From Helopsaltes ochotensis (taxonomy: Eukaryota; Chordata; Aves; Passeriformes; Locustellidae): a stretch of DNA of 64,000 nucleotides. The DNA lies in the NCBI GenBank assembly GCA_013400155.1, contig VXBM01000556.1:355020-419019 (forward strand), in the 5' to 3' direction. A model generated the notes under the pieces. That model saw only the letters and a program-made list of their open reading frames with translations. It was not told the DNA's origin and ran no database searches. Positions within the stretch are counted from its first letter, which is position 1, and every line of letters begins with the position of its first letter. This document shows positions 1 to 12,423 of the stretch, piece by piece. A program made the position numbers and the translations under genes.

Positions 1-3000
1 CAGTTGACAAGGCCATCTCAGCTATGCACAGCATGGGTATCTGGGAGAAATGGCTTCACTGTAGATCTCTGCTGGTGTAAAGTGCTGATGTGGGAGATGC
101 TGTTTCTAAAATTCTATTCTGAGTGGCATAAAAACTTTTGTAGCCAAGCATTCTTTCTCCAGCATTGTTCAGGAGGAAATACTTAGGAAACAGTAAAGAA
201 ACAAACTGGCTTTGCTGAACTTTGTTATACATTCTCCTAGACTCTTTCAGTCAGTAAGACAGGGCTGTCCCGAGCTGACCATGAGACCCAGGCTTATGTT
301 TGATAACAACACAGACCAATCTTTCATAAAGATCTAGGTATCTAAGCGTAGTGTGACTTTACTGGTCAATGACTTTGTTTCCTCTTCTGGACACATTATG
401 ATACCTTCTTATTTGGAAAAGATTTTGATGTCTAATGAGAAGAAAAATACAAGTTCTATGTTTACGTCCATGATAAGAGCATGAATTTTGAAGTTAATTT
501 TAAAAATTACTCTTCATGAAAAATTTTCTCTTGGTCATTATGAAATGTGAGAAAAAAGAGTATAAATCAGGATGAAAGAGAGAAAACAGAGGTTAGGTAT
601 TTTCTCTTTGTTAAGCTGTTTTCTTAAAAGCTGCTAGAAAAAAGCAAGAATATACAGGAGGATGAAATATGGAAATAGGAACACTCTCCCAACGCTGGGT
701 ATGGAGGTATTTCTTTGGTGTGAATGGATTGGATTATGAAATCCAATGAAATGTTGCTAGAATTGAGAATTTTGAGAGATTAAAAGGCAATGAGATAGGT
801 TTCTACAGGTACACTGGCAATTCCACATAGATCAGGAAAAATGTCTGCTGCTGAACGAGTGATGTCGTAATGATGAGGTGCATGGAATGTATAAGCACAC
901 TCAAGGCTTCCTCTCTCCCAGTCTTCAGAGATAAGCTCTGTTCTTATCCCTCCCAGGAAAGTTTGAGGAAGAGAGAGAGTAGAGGGGGATAAAAAAGGGA
1001 GAAGTGAATCAAGCTGGGCGTAGGCAGTTCTGCTTACTGTACAGAAAAAAAGAAAAATTAAAAAGTTATGCTGCCTTCTTTCAACTTCTAGAAAAGTTTT
1101 GGTTTTTTTCTATCCAAACTTGATGCTTGTTCTCAAGAATCACATCTCCTAAGAGGAAGGATGATTTGGTTTCAAAAGGATTTTTACCACATTTTTCAGT
1201 TAAGTCTTAGTCATAATACACAAGAGAGCACTCAAGACTGATGTCAAGCTGCAAAGTGCTGCAAGCACGACAAATCTTCACTTTAATTTTCAGAATTTAT
1301 TTCCTTTTGAGGGGGTGTGATTTCCTTCTGTCTTTTCCCCTTGGCATTTACTGACTTGGGAATGTTTTGTATTTCCCTTTATTGAGTAGACATTTACATC
1401 CAGTATTATTCCTGAATGATTTTTCAGAGGTCCCTTTCGTAGCAAGAAACAATTAAAGAAGATATTAGTGTGACAGACTCACAGTTTATTTTATAAGGGA
1501 ACCAGTCAAAATATATTAAAAAAAAAAACTACTGAAAAATCTGTAAAACCTTTTGCTTTGTCTCTATCTACATCTGAGCATTCACAAAACCCAGGTCAAC
1601 TAGAATTTTAGTTCTGCTTACTGTAGAGAAACGTGAAAAAAAGTGGAATCTGATGTAAGACTTGAACTTTAAAATTAAAAAAGTCCTAGTCCTTTGTCTT
1701 TTATATATAATATGTATACAGATTTGCAAATATTTTGGTCTATTTATTGGCAATTACATTTATTTTTTTTCTTAGCAGATATTATTATATTGATGTTCCT
1801 GGTGAAAGAAACCAAACCAAACCAAAACAGTACCTCTTTTGAAATCAAAACAGTCCTATTTATGTTTGACCTTGGAGTCCTTGAATTTGTACTGAAAAAT
1901 CATGCCAAGGGGAAAAAAACCTGAGAAATTAATGTCAATATGAAAAAATTGGAATGGAAATGACTAGCTGAGTTAACAGCAGAAAGTCAAGAATATGTCC
2001 TCAATCCAGTTTGCACAGAATACTTAATGCCTCTGAAAATGGATCATTGGAAACATGACACTAAAATATTTTGCCTGTTTAGTCTAATTTATCAGCAGTA
2101 ATAATGTGTCATAATGAAAAATTGCAGGGGTAAACTCATTTCTGTCCTGAAAGTCTTAACTATACCCCAGCATGAACCAGAATGTGTAGGTAGATGATTC
2201 TGACTCAAAAGTGCCAGTCCTAAAAACTGAGAACTTCGTCCCTTTGGAATGATTCAGTATGTGAAATCAGGAACCCAGGGCCTCCTGTCAGTCAGGGAAA
2301 GCCATTAGGCATCCCTGGGGAGTGATCCTAGGAGTACGCCTGCTTCAGAACATTACTTACTGTGAGTAATTTAAATAGGGATGTGTGACCTAATTCTTCT
2401 TGGTTTGCCATAAATGGCTATAAATGAGTGTACAAAGTTCTGAGTACTTCCTAGAGGTGTATCACCTCTCTTAAACAGAGCTCATTCTTTGTAAAAGCTT
2501 GTGCAGAGTTGTCATACAGTGGAACAGTAGCTGATTTATGAAATTTCTAACTCAAGGATACAGGTCATCTGGGCTTGCCATTAGGTTCCATGTGAAAACA
2601 TGTGATCTTACCTCTCAACTCCACTCAGTTGTATAAATCCTCTAAAAAATAAGAGGTGTAAAAAATTGATAATTAGATAACCAGTGGTATAACTATTTTC
2701 CAGCATCAGAAGCATCCTGCAGTCCATTAATGGCATTGAATTTCTTACCACTTTTTACAAGGACAGCTTAGACGGACTGCAGCTGCACAGCCAGCTAAAT
2801 TCAGAAGCCTAATCCACAAATTTAACTTCACTGAAGGTTTCTGTTATCTGCTTAGCCTGAAGGAATCCTGGACTAGTTCTAGTCCTCCTATAAGGACTAC
2901 TCTCCTAGTAATGGTGTGGAAGAATTCTAAGGGAATTTTGAAAAGAGGAGAAAAATCACGGTCACATGGGATGGAGGCTCCAGTGAGATATTTGTTCTGG

Positions 3001-4688
3001 TTTAAAAGCCTGGGGTCTGAGGGTGATAAATGGATTTAATGTTTAGTCACTAACAGTCCCTGCTCTCAACTTGTAGACTTTGAATGTGATTTATTGTTTT
3101 GTATTGCATCATTTATTAATCTAGTAGCTATCTAATGTAGATGGCTGGGAAAGACCTGGGAACAGAGACACAGTTCAGAGTCTTGTCCAAACCATGGAGT
3201 GTGGAATCCTTTCTGTTTGATATCTTCAATGTTCAGCTGCCCTACTGCTTGCACATCCAGTTTCCAGAGGATGGGCTATGTCATGACCTGACCCACTCTG
3301 TCTTGTAGCTTGGTAGTTAATAAACTCTCCTGGGGTGTTATGGGGTGATAATTTAGAGATTTTCAAATTCTTTGAGTAAGTCTCAAAGCAGACTCCCACC
3401 CTTAAATTGCCTATTAGTCTGCCATTTTGAAGCTTAGTTGGATGAAATTTTTCCTGCAGCAGATGAAATATTTTGAATGATATATAAAGCCCTTGGGTAA
3501 AAGACACATCATAAATAAAGGGTAATGGTCAACATGAAAGTCTATTCACAGGAAGATTGTCAATCAACATGAACAACTATTGAGAGAGATTTAAGGCTGA
3601 GACTTTTAAAAGAGCATAAGAAATCTATTTCCCTTCAATTTTCAGCAAGGTCTGAGGATATATATATGTAAACTAAGCTGTTTTAAAAAATCGTAGCCTA
3701 AATTCTCAATAGAGTAAAAAATATAGGATTTTATGCTGCATCCTGCTGCTCATAGAAGTAGTCCACTGTTGATATGTGTATTCCTTTTTTATCAGACCTT
3801 TCTGCATCTTAATATCTCTGGAGAACTGATTCTGTCAGAAGGATTCTGATCCTGACCGACTGTTGCCATGGTATTGGGTTATTCTGGGCTGTGATCAAGA
3901 AAAGAAAACAAACTTGAGGAAGAAACTGGCTTTAAAACATATTCTCAAGCCACACTGCCTGAGACTAGTTTTTGAAAGCTAAATCTTGATTTTTTGTACA
4001 ATGCGGCAGTTATTAAAAGCTTCTGAAAAAAACCATACCAGTAACAAGAAGAATTGCTGTGACAATAAAGTGAGAAAAATGAAGAAGGAGAAAATGGGGC
4101 CAATTCTTGCACTGTTTGAAATTGTTCCTTGTCATTTAATGACATTATTCTACACTGAAATGAAACCTCCATCTTTTCCAAGACCCTTTGAAAAAGTAGA
4201 ACTTTTTGCAGAAGGCACTTTTTTTGTTAGGCACTGTTCCAAAGCTGGTGGCAACTAATGAATGTCTTTTTCATATTACTGAGTTTTTGGATTGAGTGCA
4301 TAATAAGGAATTTTTACCTGTCTCTGATTCCTAGAAAGTTAATGTCCATTCAGTTGCAATTCATCTGTTTGTACTGGCAACACTGAGGAAGTTTCTGGTA
4401 ACATATGAGACAGTATTTTCTGTATGCAGGCACTTGCATAATAAGTTCATATTTTTCGAAGACAGAACTCTCTTGATGGGAAAAGAAAAAAAAGACCTAA
4501 GAGAAATCCTTATTATTGGGGTTGGTGAACCCAGAAGGATGCTCGAATTTCAGCAAGCAGTGTCTACAAGGATAAAACAAGCAATGTGAATTTATGTAGG
4601 GAAGCAGGGAAATTCTCTGCAAGTTTGTTATTTACAGAGGGATAATTTTGTTTGCCAAATTACTGAGCATGTTCTTCCTGTTCTGCAG
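1..4688 (+). other. RIT2 intron upstream of the exon (partial), no gene seen
   Basis: This is AT-rich, low-complexity intronic sequence ending in the acceptor at 4688. All open frames are short (under 100 codons), lack recognisable domains and occur on both strands, as expected by chance. I see no repeat that I can name. Confidence 0.6.
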
Positions 4689-4880
4689 GCAGAATTCACA
4701 GCCATGAGGGACCAGTATATGCGAGGTGGAGAAGGCTTCATTATCTGCTATTCCATCACGGACCGCCAATCCTTTCAAGAAGCAGCTGAGTTTAAGGAGC
4801 TCATTTATCGTGTCCGCCACACCTATGACATCCCCGTGGTGCTGGTGGGAAACAAAATAGACCTTGAGGAGTTCAGACAG
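4689..4880 (+). CDS. RIT2: RIT2 (Rin) internal coding exon, Ras-like GTPase G domain
   Basis: A 192-bp exon encodes 64 residues in one open frame, phase 0 at both ends. It is bounded by a pyrimidine-rich acceptor (ttctgcag|GC) and a consensus donor (CAG|gtaagc). The peptide starts AEFTAMRDQYMRGGEG, the switch II region that follows the DTAGQ motif of the preceding exon. It runs through GFIICYSITDRQSFQEA to the G4 guanine-specificity motif NKID at residues 55-58 and ends EEFRQ. RIT2 is a small GTPase of the RIT/Ras family, mainly neuronal, at the plasma membrane, and known to bind calmodulin. The features GGEG, DRQSFQEAA, FKELI, RHTY and NKIDLE fit RIT2; the RIT1 paralogue differs at these places. 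No stop or frameshift is present, so this is a functional-looking exon. It lacks G1-G3 and the C-terminal tail, which lie in exons outside the window or not recognised in it. The assignment is from remembered family sequence, not a search. Confidence 0.88.
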
Positions 4881-7050
4881 GTAAGCGACTTCTCTGCTGG
4901 TTTTAGCTTGGTTCTCCTTGGCTGCCTCAGGGGTTTCTGCAGCGTCTGTTGTACAGTGCTACTTGAGAATTATTAGCACAAGAAGAGGTTTAATCCAAGA
5001 CCTCCAAACCTTTAATGAATTTAAGTCTTTGTGGTGCTTTTCATTCATATGTTATGAAACTTGAAGTAATCTTGGCAAATCACATCTAAACTGTCTCAGT
5101 TTTTATTTGAAAAACTTTGACTACTGTTGTCTAAAGATTTATGTATATTCATATACGTATATTCAACATAGAATGAACTTCAATCAGGATCTTTGAGGAA
5201 AAAAACCTTGGGTTTCTTTGATGTTGCCAGCCGTTAAGCAAAGATTTGTTCTTTCTCCCCAAATATACTAGATTTGATTAAAGGTTTTTCAACCTCAAAC
5301 TTAAAAAAAAAAAAAGAAAAAAATGAAAAAAAAAAGAAAAAAATGAAAAAAAATGTAATCTTATGAGACTACCTTTGCCTAAAGATCCAGTGACTGTGTG
5401 ACTGTGTTGTCAAAGTGTTCAGGTAAAATGGGAATATGCAAGACTTGAATTCACTTTGATTTGTATACGAGACTTCGGCTACCACCACCCATAGAGCAAT
5501 GGATTTTTTTTGAATACAAGGTCAATGACTGTGGCTCTCTCAATGTCTTTAATAATCTTTGCTCACTCTTTTCCTTTTGCTCCTTCTCTGCTTCTTCCTT
5601 ACTGTTTTTGCTGGTGAGCTAGAGAGAGATGGCATTAGAATGGCTTGCTTGTGACCTGGTAATGAATAGAAAATATGCCTGATGTACAACTAGAACTGCT
5701 TTATCTGACTTCTGTGCAGACATATGTAACACTTAAATAAAATGATGGTTTTTTGGTTCATTAGCATCTGTGCTCACACAATCCTATCTACTCTTTTCCA
5801 CTTATCCTGTCACTCTTCTCCCCATTTCCTTGTCTTCCTTATTCTACCTAAAAAAAATCCAAGACAGCAAGGAGCCTGAAATCGGTCTTAAAGGTCTGAT
5901 TATGTACATTTAAAACTTCACATCTGTTTTCCAGGTCATTGGCTTCCTGCCAAATCAGTCTGTGACAAAACCCTAATGGTGACAATCTTACTGCAATTTA
6001 ACAGGGGCTTCAAACATGAGCACCATGTGCTTATGCACCAGAATGGGAGGGATGTGGGTTTGGGGAAGGATGTTGATTTAGTTGTTTTGCTGAGAACTGG
6101 ACATTCACCTAATCCCAAAGTAGGTTACAATTGATTGCCTGCAGTTACCCCTAGATGAGATTTCAGCAATGCTCTGTTTTCTAATTGGTACAAAGACCCT
6201 CTTTCACTGATCTTTGGCACTATCTCTTTCTGATCTTATCTTTTGATGAACTTTTATGTTTTTATCACTGTCAAAATATATAAAAATGTATACCTGGTCT
6301 CACAAAGAGGAAAATTATTGTGCATGACTATCTGGATTGGATTTCATCTACAGCATTTTAGGTTAAAGGGCATGGGGAGGCTCCTGGGAATAATATTAGA
6401 AATTAAGCCTGTGAGATGTGCTAAACACACTAAAAACTGTTTTCTGAAGTCACAACTGATTATCCTGCCTGAATATGTGAACAAGGAGATTCCAAATTGT
6501 GGTCCTACTTTTTTTAAAGTTTTCAATGAAACAGAATTTGGGCTTTCAGAATGTTTTTCCCCCATAAGCCCTCTATAAATGCCAACACATTTGACAATGT
6601 CAGAAGAGTTTTCTCAAATATTCTGCAATCCAGATTTTGGCCCCTAAGTAAAGACAAGTAAGGTAGTACAAAGCAGTCCTGTTCCTTTAAATAAAGCTTT
6701 TGAATATGACTATGCGTCCATAAGCAAGTAGTATGTAATAACGGTAAAGAAAAGCAACTTTTTATGGAGTCCATATTTTGGGATATTGTTTTTAAATTTC
6801 AACTATCTCTACTCCATGGCTGTTGTCTGCATAATTAGTTGGTGCTGAGGTGTATAAGTTGTGCTCCCAGAATGTATATTCACTTTCAATTTCATCCATT
6901 TCAGATTGCACTCCACAATTCAAAGTAAGTCAGGTTTAAGTGAGGGAGATAAGCAGATATTTCTCAGAGTACCTTCCTGACCTAAACTGAAGCCCCAGTG
7001 TGTGGGAGGACACTACTGTGCCCAGCTTTAAGCACATATTCATGCTCTTC
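4881..7050 (+). other. RIT2 intron, proximal downstream part
   Basis: The interval begins with the splice donor gtaagc at 4881. It is unique AT-rich sequence. An A-rich tract at about 5302-5357 is the only low-complexity element of note. A 111-codon open frame at 6243-6578 has no recognisable domain and is judged a chance frame. Confidence 0.6.
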
Positions 7051-7054
7051 AGTG
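7051..7054. repeat. Target-site duplication AGTG, left of solo LTR
   Basis: AGTG directly precedes the LTR TG terminus and is repeated at 7670-7673 directly after the CA terminus. Confidence 0.85.
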
Positions 7055-7092
7055 TGCTATAAATGAAATTGTCAATAAAATTTATAAAAGGT

Positions 7093-7098
7093 TTTATT
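7093..7098 (-). terminator. LTR polyadenylation signal AATAAA
   Basis: The minus strand reads CCAATAAAACC, about 135 bp downstream of the TATA box and about 40 bp before the LTR end. It is conserved in all three LTRs of this family in the window. Confidence 0.6.
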
Positions 7099-7230
7099 GG
7101 GAAAATTGGAATATCAAAATTTAGAAAAGCCACAAACAAAGTCAGCTCCAAGCTCAGGATTGGAACTGGGTGATCCACAGACTTGCACAGAGTCCCCCTA
7201 AGGTTCACAAGTGCAGTCTTTTGGGGTCTG

Positions 7231-7240
7231 TTTTTATACA
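7231..7240 (-). promoter_or_regulatory. TATA box of solo LTR
   Basis: The minus strand reads TGTATAAAAA about 430 bp into the LTR. The same box is intact in the provirus 5' LTR (40141-40150) and altered to TGTATGAAAA in its 3' LTR (32957-32966). Any activity is inferred from sequence only. Confidence 0.6.
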
Positions 7241-7669
7241 TTTCTTCGGCTGGACAGCTTGTCATCTCGTATCTCCTTGTATTGTTTGGCTCCTTCGCAC
7301 ATTCATGTCTCTGCTATTATTTCATTAAAATGTGTTACAGGAAGAAGTGGGTGCTTGGTTCATTTTCTTGGATTCATGCTGTTGGAGGCGCACCTATTGC
7401 TATGCAGATTAGGTGCACCTGGAGTTATTTGCCAAGTTGTTTCATTCTGTGGCAGTGTGCCCCCCCCTTCTATTCAGTTGTAAAGTGTCATTTCTTTTCA
7501 TTTAATTGTAAAGCGAGCCTTCTTTTTTTTTTTCCGGGAGGAGATGACGCAGCCCCTGCTCTCTCAGCTCACAAGTTATTTTACCATGTTATTTTAACAC
7601 ACACGCAACTTATTTAATAATATACCAACTAAATAAAATAAAACAAATTACTCTAAATCACCTATAACA

Positions 7670-7673
7670 AGTG
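7670..7673. repeat. Target-site duplication AGTG, right of solo LTR
   Basis: This is the second copy of the 4-bp duplication and fixes the right LTR end at 7669. Confidence 0.85.
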
Positions 7674-8670
7674 TTTCATTATTTCAGAACTCAGACATGA
7701 GGTTGTGCTGTATGTTTAACAAAAGCTGAAATAAGTTTTATCTATGCTCACTTGTAAGGTTAAGCAATATCTAAGTAACTGGGTAGGCTCTGGAAAGGTA
7801 GATTGAAAGGGATGTTTTCAAGGTCATGCACTGTGGTTACAGCTTCATTAAAAGCATTTTGATGGTCGAGAGTGACAGCCAGCTAACTGTGGAGTGACAG
7901 GCAGCAATGAGCTGGTGATGTAGGGTATTAACATATCAATGAACAAACAAGGAGGTACACAAGCACAGCAAATTCAAACAGCTGAAAAATAGTAGGTGTC
8001 AGAATGCAATCAGCCAGATTGGAATTTGACCAGGGCACCAGGGCTAATATTGTGGCTTTGTTTAATGACATTTTTCTCCTGTGAATTTCATTAAAATAAC
8101 TGTAATGTTATTCATGTTATTTCAGGACGGACATAACATTAAGCTCAACATTCCTGAGCATCATTTCCATTTAATGACAATTCTGTAACAATCAGACAGG
8201 CTGTAGTGGCTTGGCCAGACAAAGCTGTTGTTTGAAATGTGAATCCTTACACAGTACAGATAATGATGTATGCTGCTTTCCTCAAATCTATCAACAGGAC
8301 TACAAGAACAAAACTAATCTGCAATCCTAATTTGATATAATAGAATCACTGCTGAAAAAACAAAAACAATGAGTTTATTATTTTTAAATGATGTTTTTAT
8401 TTTATGATGGCTTCAGTGAAATTTTAGTCTTCATGTGTGCCTATGATTTTTAATGTGCTAAGAAATGTGTTTGCTTTTACTCCTTCTTAAAGCAAGTTTT
8501 TAGTTATATTCACTAGCCTAAAAGAATAAACACTTTCAATTTTCTTTGAACAACGTGGGGAAAATGGTGCAAAAACTGTGTGGAAAACAGAGTAAATCAT
8601 TATCTTGATGTTTATGTGGTGGCAAGGCACCCTCTATCCCCCACTGAACAGGCCTGGATTGCTAAGGCAT
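7674..8670. other. Unique intronic sequence with a possible conserved non-coding element
   Basis: No gene or named repeat is seen. The part from about 7820 to 8240 is not low-complexity and holds several TAAT/ATTA homeodomain-like cores. Its texture resembles vertebrate intronic enhancers, but conservation cannot be judged from one sequence. Confidence 0.35.
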
Positions 8671-8802
8671 TCACAGAATCATGAATTGTTTTTTTATTGG
8701 AAGGAACTTTAAAGCTCATCTGATTCCAACCCCTCTACCATGGGCAGGAATACCTTCCACTAGACCAGGTTGCTTCAAATCCCACCCAACCTGGCCTGGA
8801 AC
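8671..8802 (-). mobile_element. CR1 LINE 3' fragment
   Basis: Reverse-complement CR1 3' end: the plus strand reads TCACAGAATCATGAATTG, then landmarks such as AAGGAACTTTAAAGCTCATC, CCATGGGCAGGAATACCTTCC and a decayed relative of the CAACCTGGCCT block. The stretch to about 8850 may be further decayed CR1. It is a severely 5'-truncated, inactive copy. Confidence 0.85.
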
Positions 8803-9842
8803 GTTTATCTGTGTCCCTTCTGTAATTATTCAGCCCTTGCTGTAAGAAACATTTAAGTATTATATATTATATTCCATAGAAATTTGATAGAAAAATATAG
8901 AACTAAAGTATTAGGTAACATTTTAATTTCAGTGTTTTCAAACAGCAAAATCATTAGATCAGTGAATATATGCTTGTATGTCTTTAATTATCATCAGATT
9001 TTCAGAAACATGCAGGAAAAGCTGTTTGAAAATGCTGATATTTTCACTTTAGGTAAACCTTGTCACTTTACTCCAGATGAACAACTGATTCCTACTGTTT
9101 AAAACACTTGTAACTGATAAATTACTAATTAGAACATATTCATCTTTAAGAGATACATTAAATTTATTTAAGCTCATGCCATACTAATGTTAAATTTTTG
9201 CTTTCTATAAAAATATTTAAGAGTTAGGACCTGTGGCATTACTGAAAGTTGTTTAGAAAATATACAAAAGCCTTTACCTGCTAATCACTGCAAAATATTA
9301 ATTACATTGAGAAATTCAGAGGAATTTCTCAATTAGTTCATTCTAGTTAGAGGAGAACTAACTACTTAAGCTCTTTTGAATAATGTGTTGTAAGTCTGAG
9401 CTGTAAACCATTCTTTCTAGAAGCCTTTTTGGACTTTTAATGTGGATGTTGCTACCCATCTGGAAATTGTAGCCGTGCAGAAATATCACAGCCTTCATGG
9501 AGCAGTTTTTCCTGTATGTGTTTTTTTTGACCTCAGAGGAATCAGCTGTGGGCTCAGCTGAGTCCATGGATAATATGTTGATGTCCATTTAGTCTGAAGT
9601 TAGGAGAGCAGTTCATGTTTCTTTCAGCTCCTGGCCTCTCTGGGAAGCTTGTCATCAAAGCTGTTAGCTTTGCTAGTACAGTCTTGCTCCTGAAAAGAAT
9701 TATGCAGTTGTTTACCCATCTGGCTTCAAGCAAAAATCTGAGAGGAGCAGTGCCTTTGAAAGTTTTTCCCTCTACAACCCTCTCCTTTAGTAGGAAATAA
9801 AAAATCAACATGATATCTCTGCCTTTTTCATCCAGAAATGTA
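8803..9842. other. Unique intronic sequence
   Basis: AT-rich sequence with no named repeat. The short open frames on both strands carry no recognisable domain. Confidence 0.5.
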
Positions 9843-10131
9843 GTGGTAAAACAAGGGGAAGCGTGTGCAAAGTGAAACAGAGTAGAAACAGGTTTAGATC
9901 AGATGCTAGGGAGAAATTCTTCATTGTGAGGGTAGTGAGGCCCTGGCAGGGGTTGCCCAGAGCAGCTGTGGCTCCCCCATCTTTGGGAGTGTTTAGGGCC
10001 AGGTTGGACAGGGCTTGGAGCAAACTGGGATAGTGGAAGGTGTCTCTGCCCATAGCAGGGGGTGGAACATGGTGGTCTTTAAGGTCCCTTCCAACAAAAC
10101 TGTTCTGTGGTTCTATGATTCTACAATTTAA
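9843..10131 (+). mobile_element. CR1 LINE 3' fragment
   Basis: Plus-strand CR1 3' UTR. Landmarks in order are AGGGAGAAATTCTTCATTG, GAGGGTAGTGAGGCCCTGGC, GGTTGCCCAGAGCAGCTGTG, GGCCAGGTTGGACAGGGCTT, a decayed GTGTCTCTGCCCAT box, AAGGTCCCTTCCAAC and the terminal TTCTATGATTCTA tail. This is a well-preserved 3' end, truncated at its 5' side. Confidence 0.93.
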
Positions 10132-11432
10132 CGCTGAGAACTATATTACTCAGAGTGCATATGTATTACAGAGGTTTCATTGTATTTCTTTCCCCTAAGG
10201 TTTTATTATACCAGAAAATAATTCTTAAATCAGGATTACAGTAAGTTTTCATGATCAGAACCAGCTGAATATTCTCACTTCAATGAGATTTTACTCTGTA
10301 TTTTGCTCAAGATAAGCCGACTGGTTATCAGACAATGTGAGTGTCAAATTTAGGCTTTCATTTTGACAGTTGCAGTATTTTCATGCTTCTCAAACCTTGA
10401 AATATCAATTGAGTCTATACAGATAAACATTTTTGGCTTGTTTTGCTTTGTTTTTGTTTAGCTTTATTTTCTTAAAGGCTTGTTTTGGTTTGTTTTCTTT
10501 TGTGTGAATAACTTTTTGGTATATACATCAAAAATTGTCAGTCTTTACCTTCTGGTGCCTGGTTAAGACTCTGAAAATACTTCAAGAACATGATGTTATG
10601 TTTTACTTTTATTTTTATTTTTCAGTGCATGGCTATGAAGCACTGTTTACTAGATGCTCACTTACTCATATTGTGAATCATGAAACTGCAGTGTAACGAA
10701 TTTCTTACCTTAGCATCAGGCTGACTTCTGTTGCTTTTGGGATTAAAACTGCTTTAAAATTCATAACTGCACTTTAACACCAGCAGTTCCACTTTCTCTT
10801 GAAAAAATCAAATGTAAGGTAGGTAGAAGTGTCTGTTCTGAAGAAGGACTCTTGTTTCCTATTATTCAGACCAATGCCATGCACAAAACAAAAAATAAAA
10901 GGTTTAAATTTTCCTTCTGAACCTGAAGTGCAAGTCAAGAGAGAAGCATTTTTTTTGCTGCTTATTGACAAAGAATAGTATACATTTTTGTTAATTACAG
11001 ACATTGTAAATGATGAGGTTAAATGACTTGTCCTGACTCTATAAAATCTATGCAGAAAACCAGGATTTATCACATGTCATTGAAGTGTCTCATAAAATGA
11101 AATGTATTTGCCTGGGAAGAAGTCTGTCTTGCTGCTGACAGCAGAGAGAGGCTCAGATGTCCACCTTTTTTGCCTTTTTGCAGTGGTGTTTTGGTGAGAT
11201 GAAAACTTATTAATTTTTTTCTGACACCTTTTCAGTTTAGAATCCAAACTTACTGATTGATTCTGTTATTGCTGCTATCTACAGACTGTACTTCTGAACC
11301 ATGCGTTCATCTTTTCTTTGATTTTTGAATAAACAAAATCCTAGACAATGACTACAAAATTATAATGGGAATTTAATGGAAAAAATACAGAGGAGAATAA
11401 GGCACAGAAAAGCAAATTCTTCAAAACTATGT
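10132..11432. other. Unique intronic sequence
   Basis: No gene or named repeat is seen. A T/G-rich tract lies at about 10433-10505. Confidence 0.5.
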
Positions 11433-11855
11433 CACGTCCAGAAAAGGGGGGCTAGGGAAGGGTCTGGAGCAAATGTCTGATGAGCAGCAGCTTAAGGAGC
11501 TGGGAAAAGGCTCAGCCTGGAGAAAAGGAGGCTCAGGGGGTTTTTCTGGCTCAGCACAACTCCATGACANNNNNNNNNNNNNNNNNNACAGGGACAGTAT
11601 GGGAGGAAATGGCCTCCAACTGTGTCAGGGGAGGCTCAGGTTGGATATCGCGGAAAGATTTCTTCCTGTAAAGCCTATCCAGCCCTGGCACAGCTGCTCA
11701 GAGCAGTGATGGAGTCCCCATACCTAGAGGGATTTAAAAGCTATGTGGATGTGGCACCTGGGGATATGGGTCTGTGGTGGCCTTGGCAGTGCTGGGGAGC
11801 AGTTGGACTTTATGGCTTTAAAGGGATTTTCCAGCCTCAGTGATTCTAGGGTTCT
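11433..11855 (+). mobile_element. CR1 LINE 3' fragment, interrupted by an assembly gap
   Basis: Plus-strand CR1 with landmarks AAGGGTCTGGAGCAAATG, GAGCAGCAGCTTAAGGAGCT, CAGCCTGGAGAAAAGGAGGC, GGAAATGGCCTCCAACTGTG, CAGGGGAGGCTCAGGTTGG and a decayed terminal TGATTCTAGGGTTCTA. An 18-N gap at 11570-11587 falls inside. The open frames crossing the gap are not genes. Confidence 0.88.
11570..11587. other. Assembly gap (18 N)
   Basis: A run of N inside the CR1 copy, consistent with a repeat-induced scaffold join. Confidence 0.99.
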
Positions 11856-12375
11856 ATTTATTTGAATTTTAATTGAAGTTTTATAATACTTCCAACCAAT
11901 TTGATTCCATTTGATTGTTCATTTCTCATGGATATTCATGTAGTTCCATTTTCCATCAGTTTCTGACAAAAATGAATTACATTTGTAAGGAGTTGCCGTC
12001 ATCAGTTACATGCACCTGCCTACATTTCCTTCTCACATGATATCACATCATATGCTTTTTTGATCTTCATCTGTACAATATAAGCCATTTTTGCTGTTTT
12101 GATGGAGCTCTGACAGTTGTCTGAATATTTGGAATTAAAACTACTGAAGTTGTCACGGTGTTTTATTATCCTAGAAAACTGTCAGACCTCTGAATAATCA
12201 CTTTCTTGCATTATCAAAATGCATATCTGTATTCTGTCATGTTCTTCTATGACTCTAACTTCTGTCTACTTTTTTAACTGATTTTGATTTTTCAACATTT
12301 CTTTTACACTGGTCATTGTCCTAAATCTTTCTCATATAGTTTTTTAAAAAGAATGTTTATAGTGTTTTCTCTTCC

Positions 12376-12423
<48 letters not shown>

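Larger units (their letters stand above)
7055..7669 (-). mobile_element. Solo LTR of the gammaretrovirus-like ERV family
   Basis: This 615-bp element starts TGCTATAAATG and ends CCTATAACA on the plus strand, so it has TG...CA ends with near-inverted termini. It is collinear with both LTRs of the provirus at 32783-40576. Matching AGTG copies flank it at 7051-7054 and 7670-7673, a 4-bp target duplication typical of gammaretroviral integrase. The LTR reads on the minus strand: TATA box TGTATAAAAA (7231-7240), then AATAAA (7093-7098) near the end. No internal sequence remains, so it arose by LTR-LTR recombination. It is antisense to RIT2. Open frames inside it are not genes. Confidence 0.9.

Noticed and set aside
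7183..7617. 144-codon frame, with similar frames at 32936 and 40177
   Set aside because: The same frame recurs because these are three copies of one LTR; it is antisense to the LTR and no known protein.
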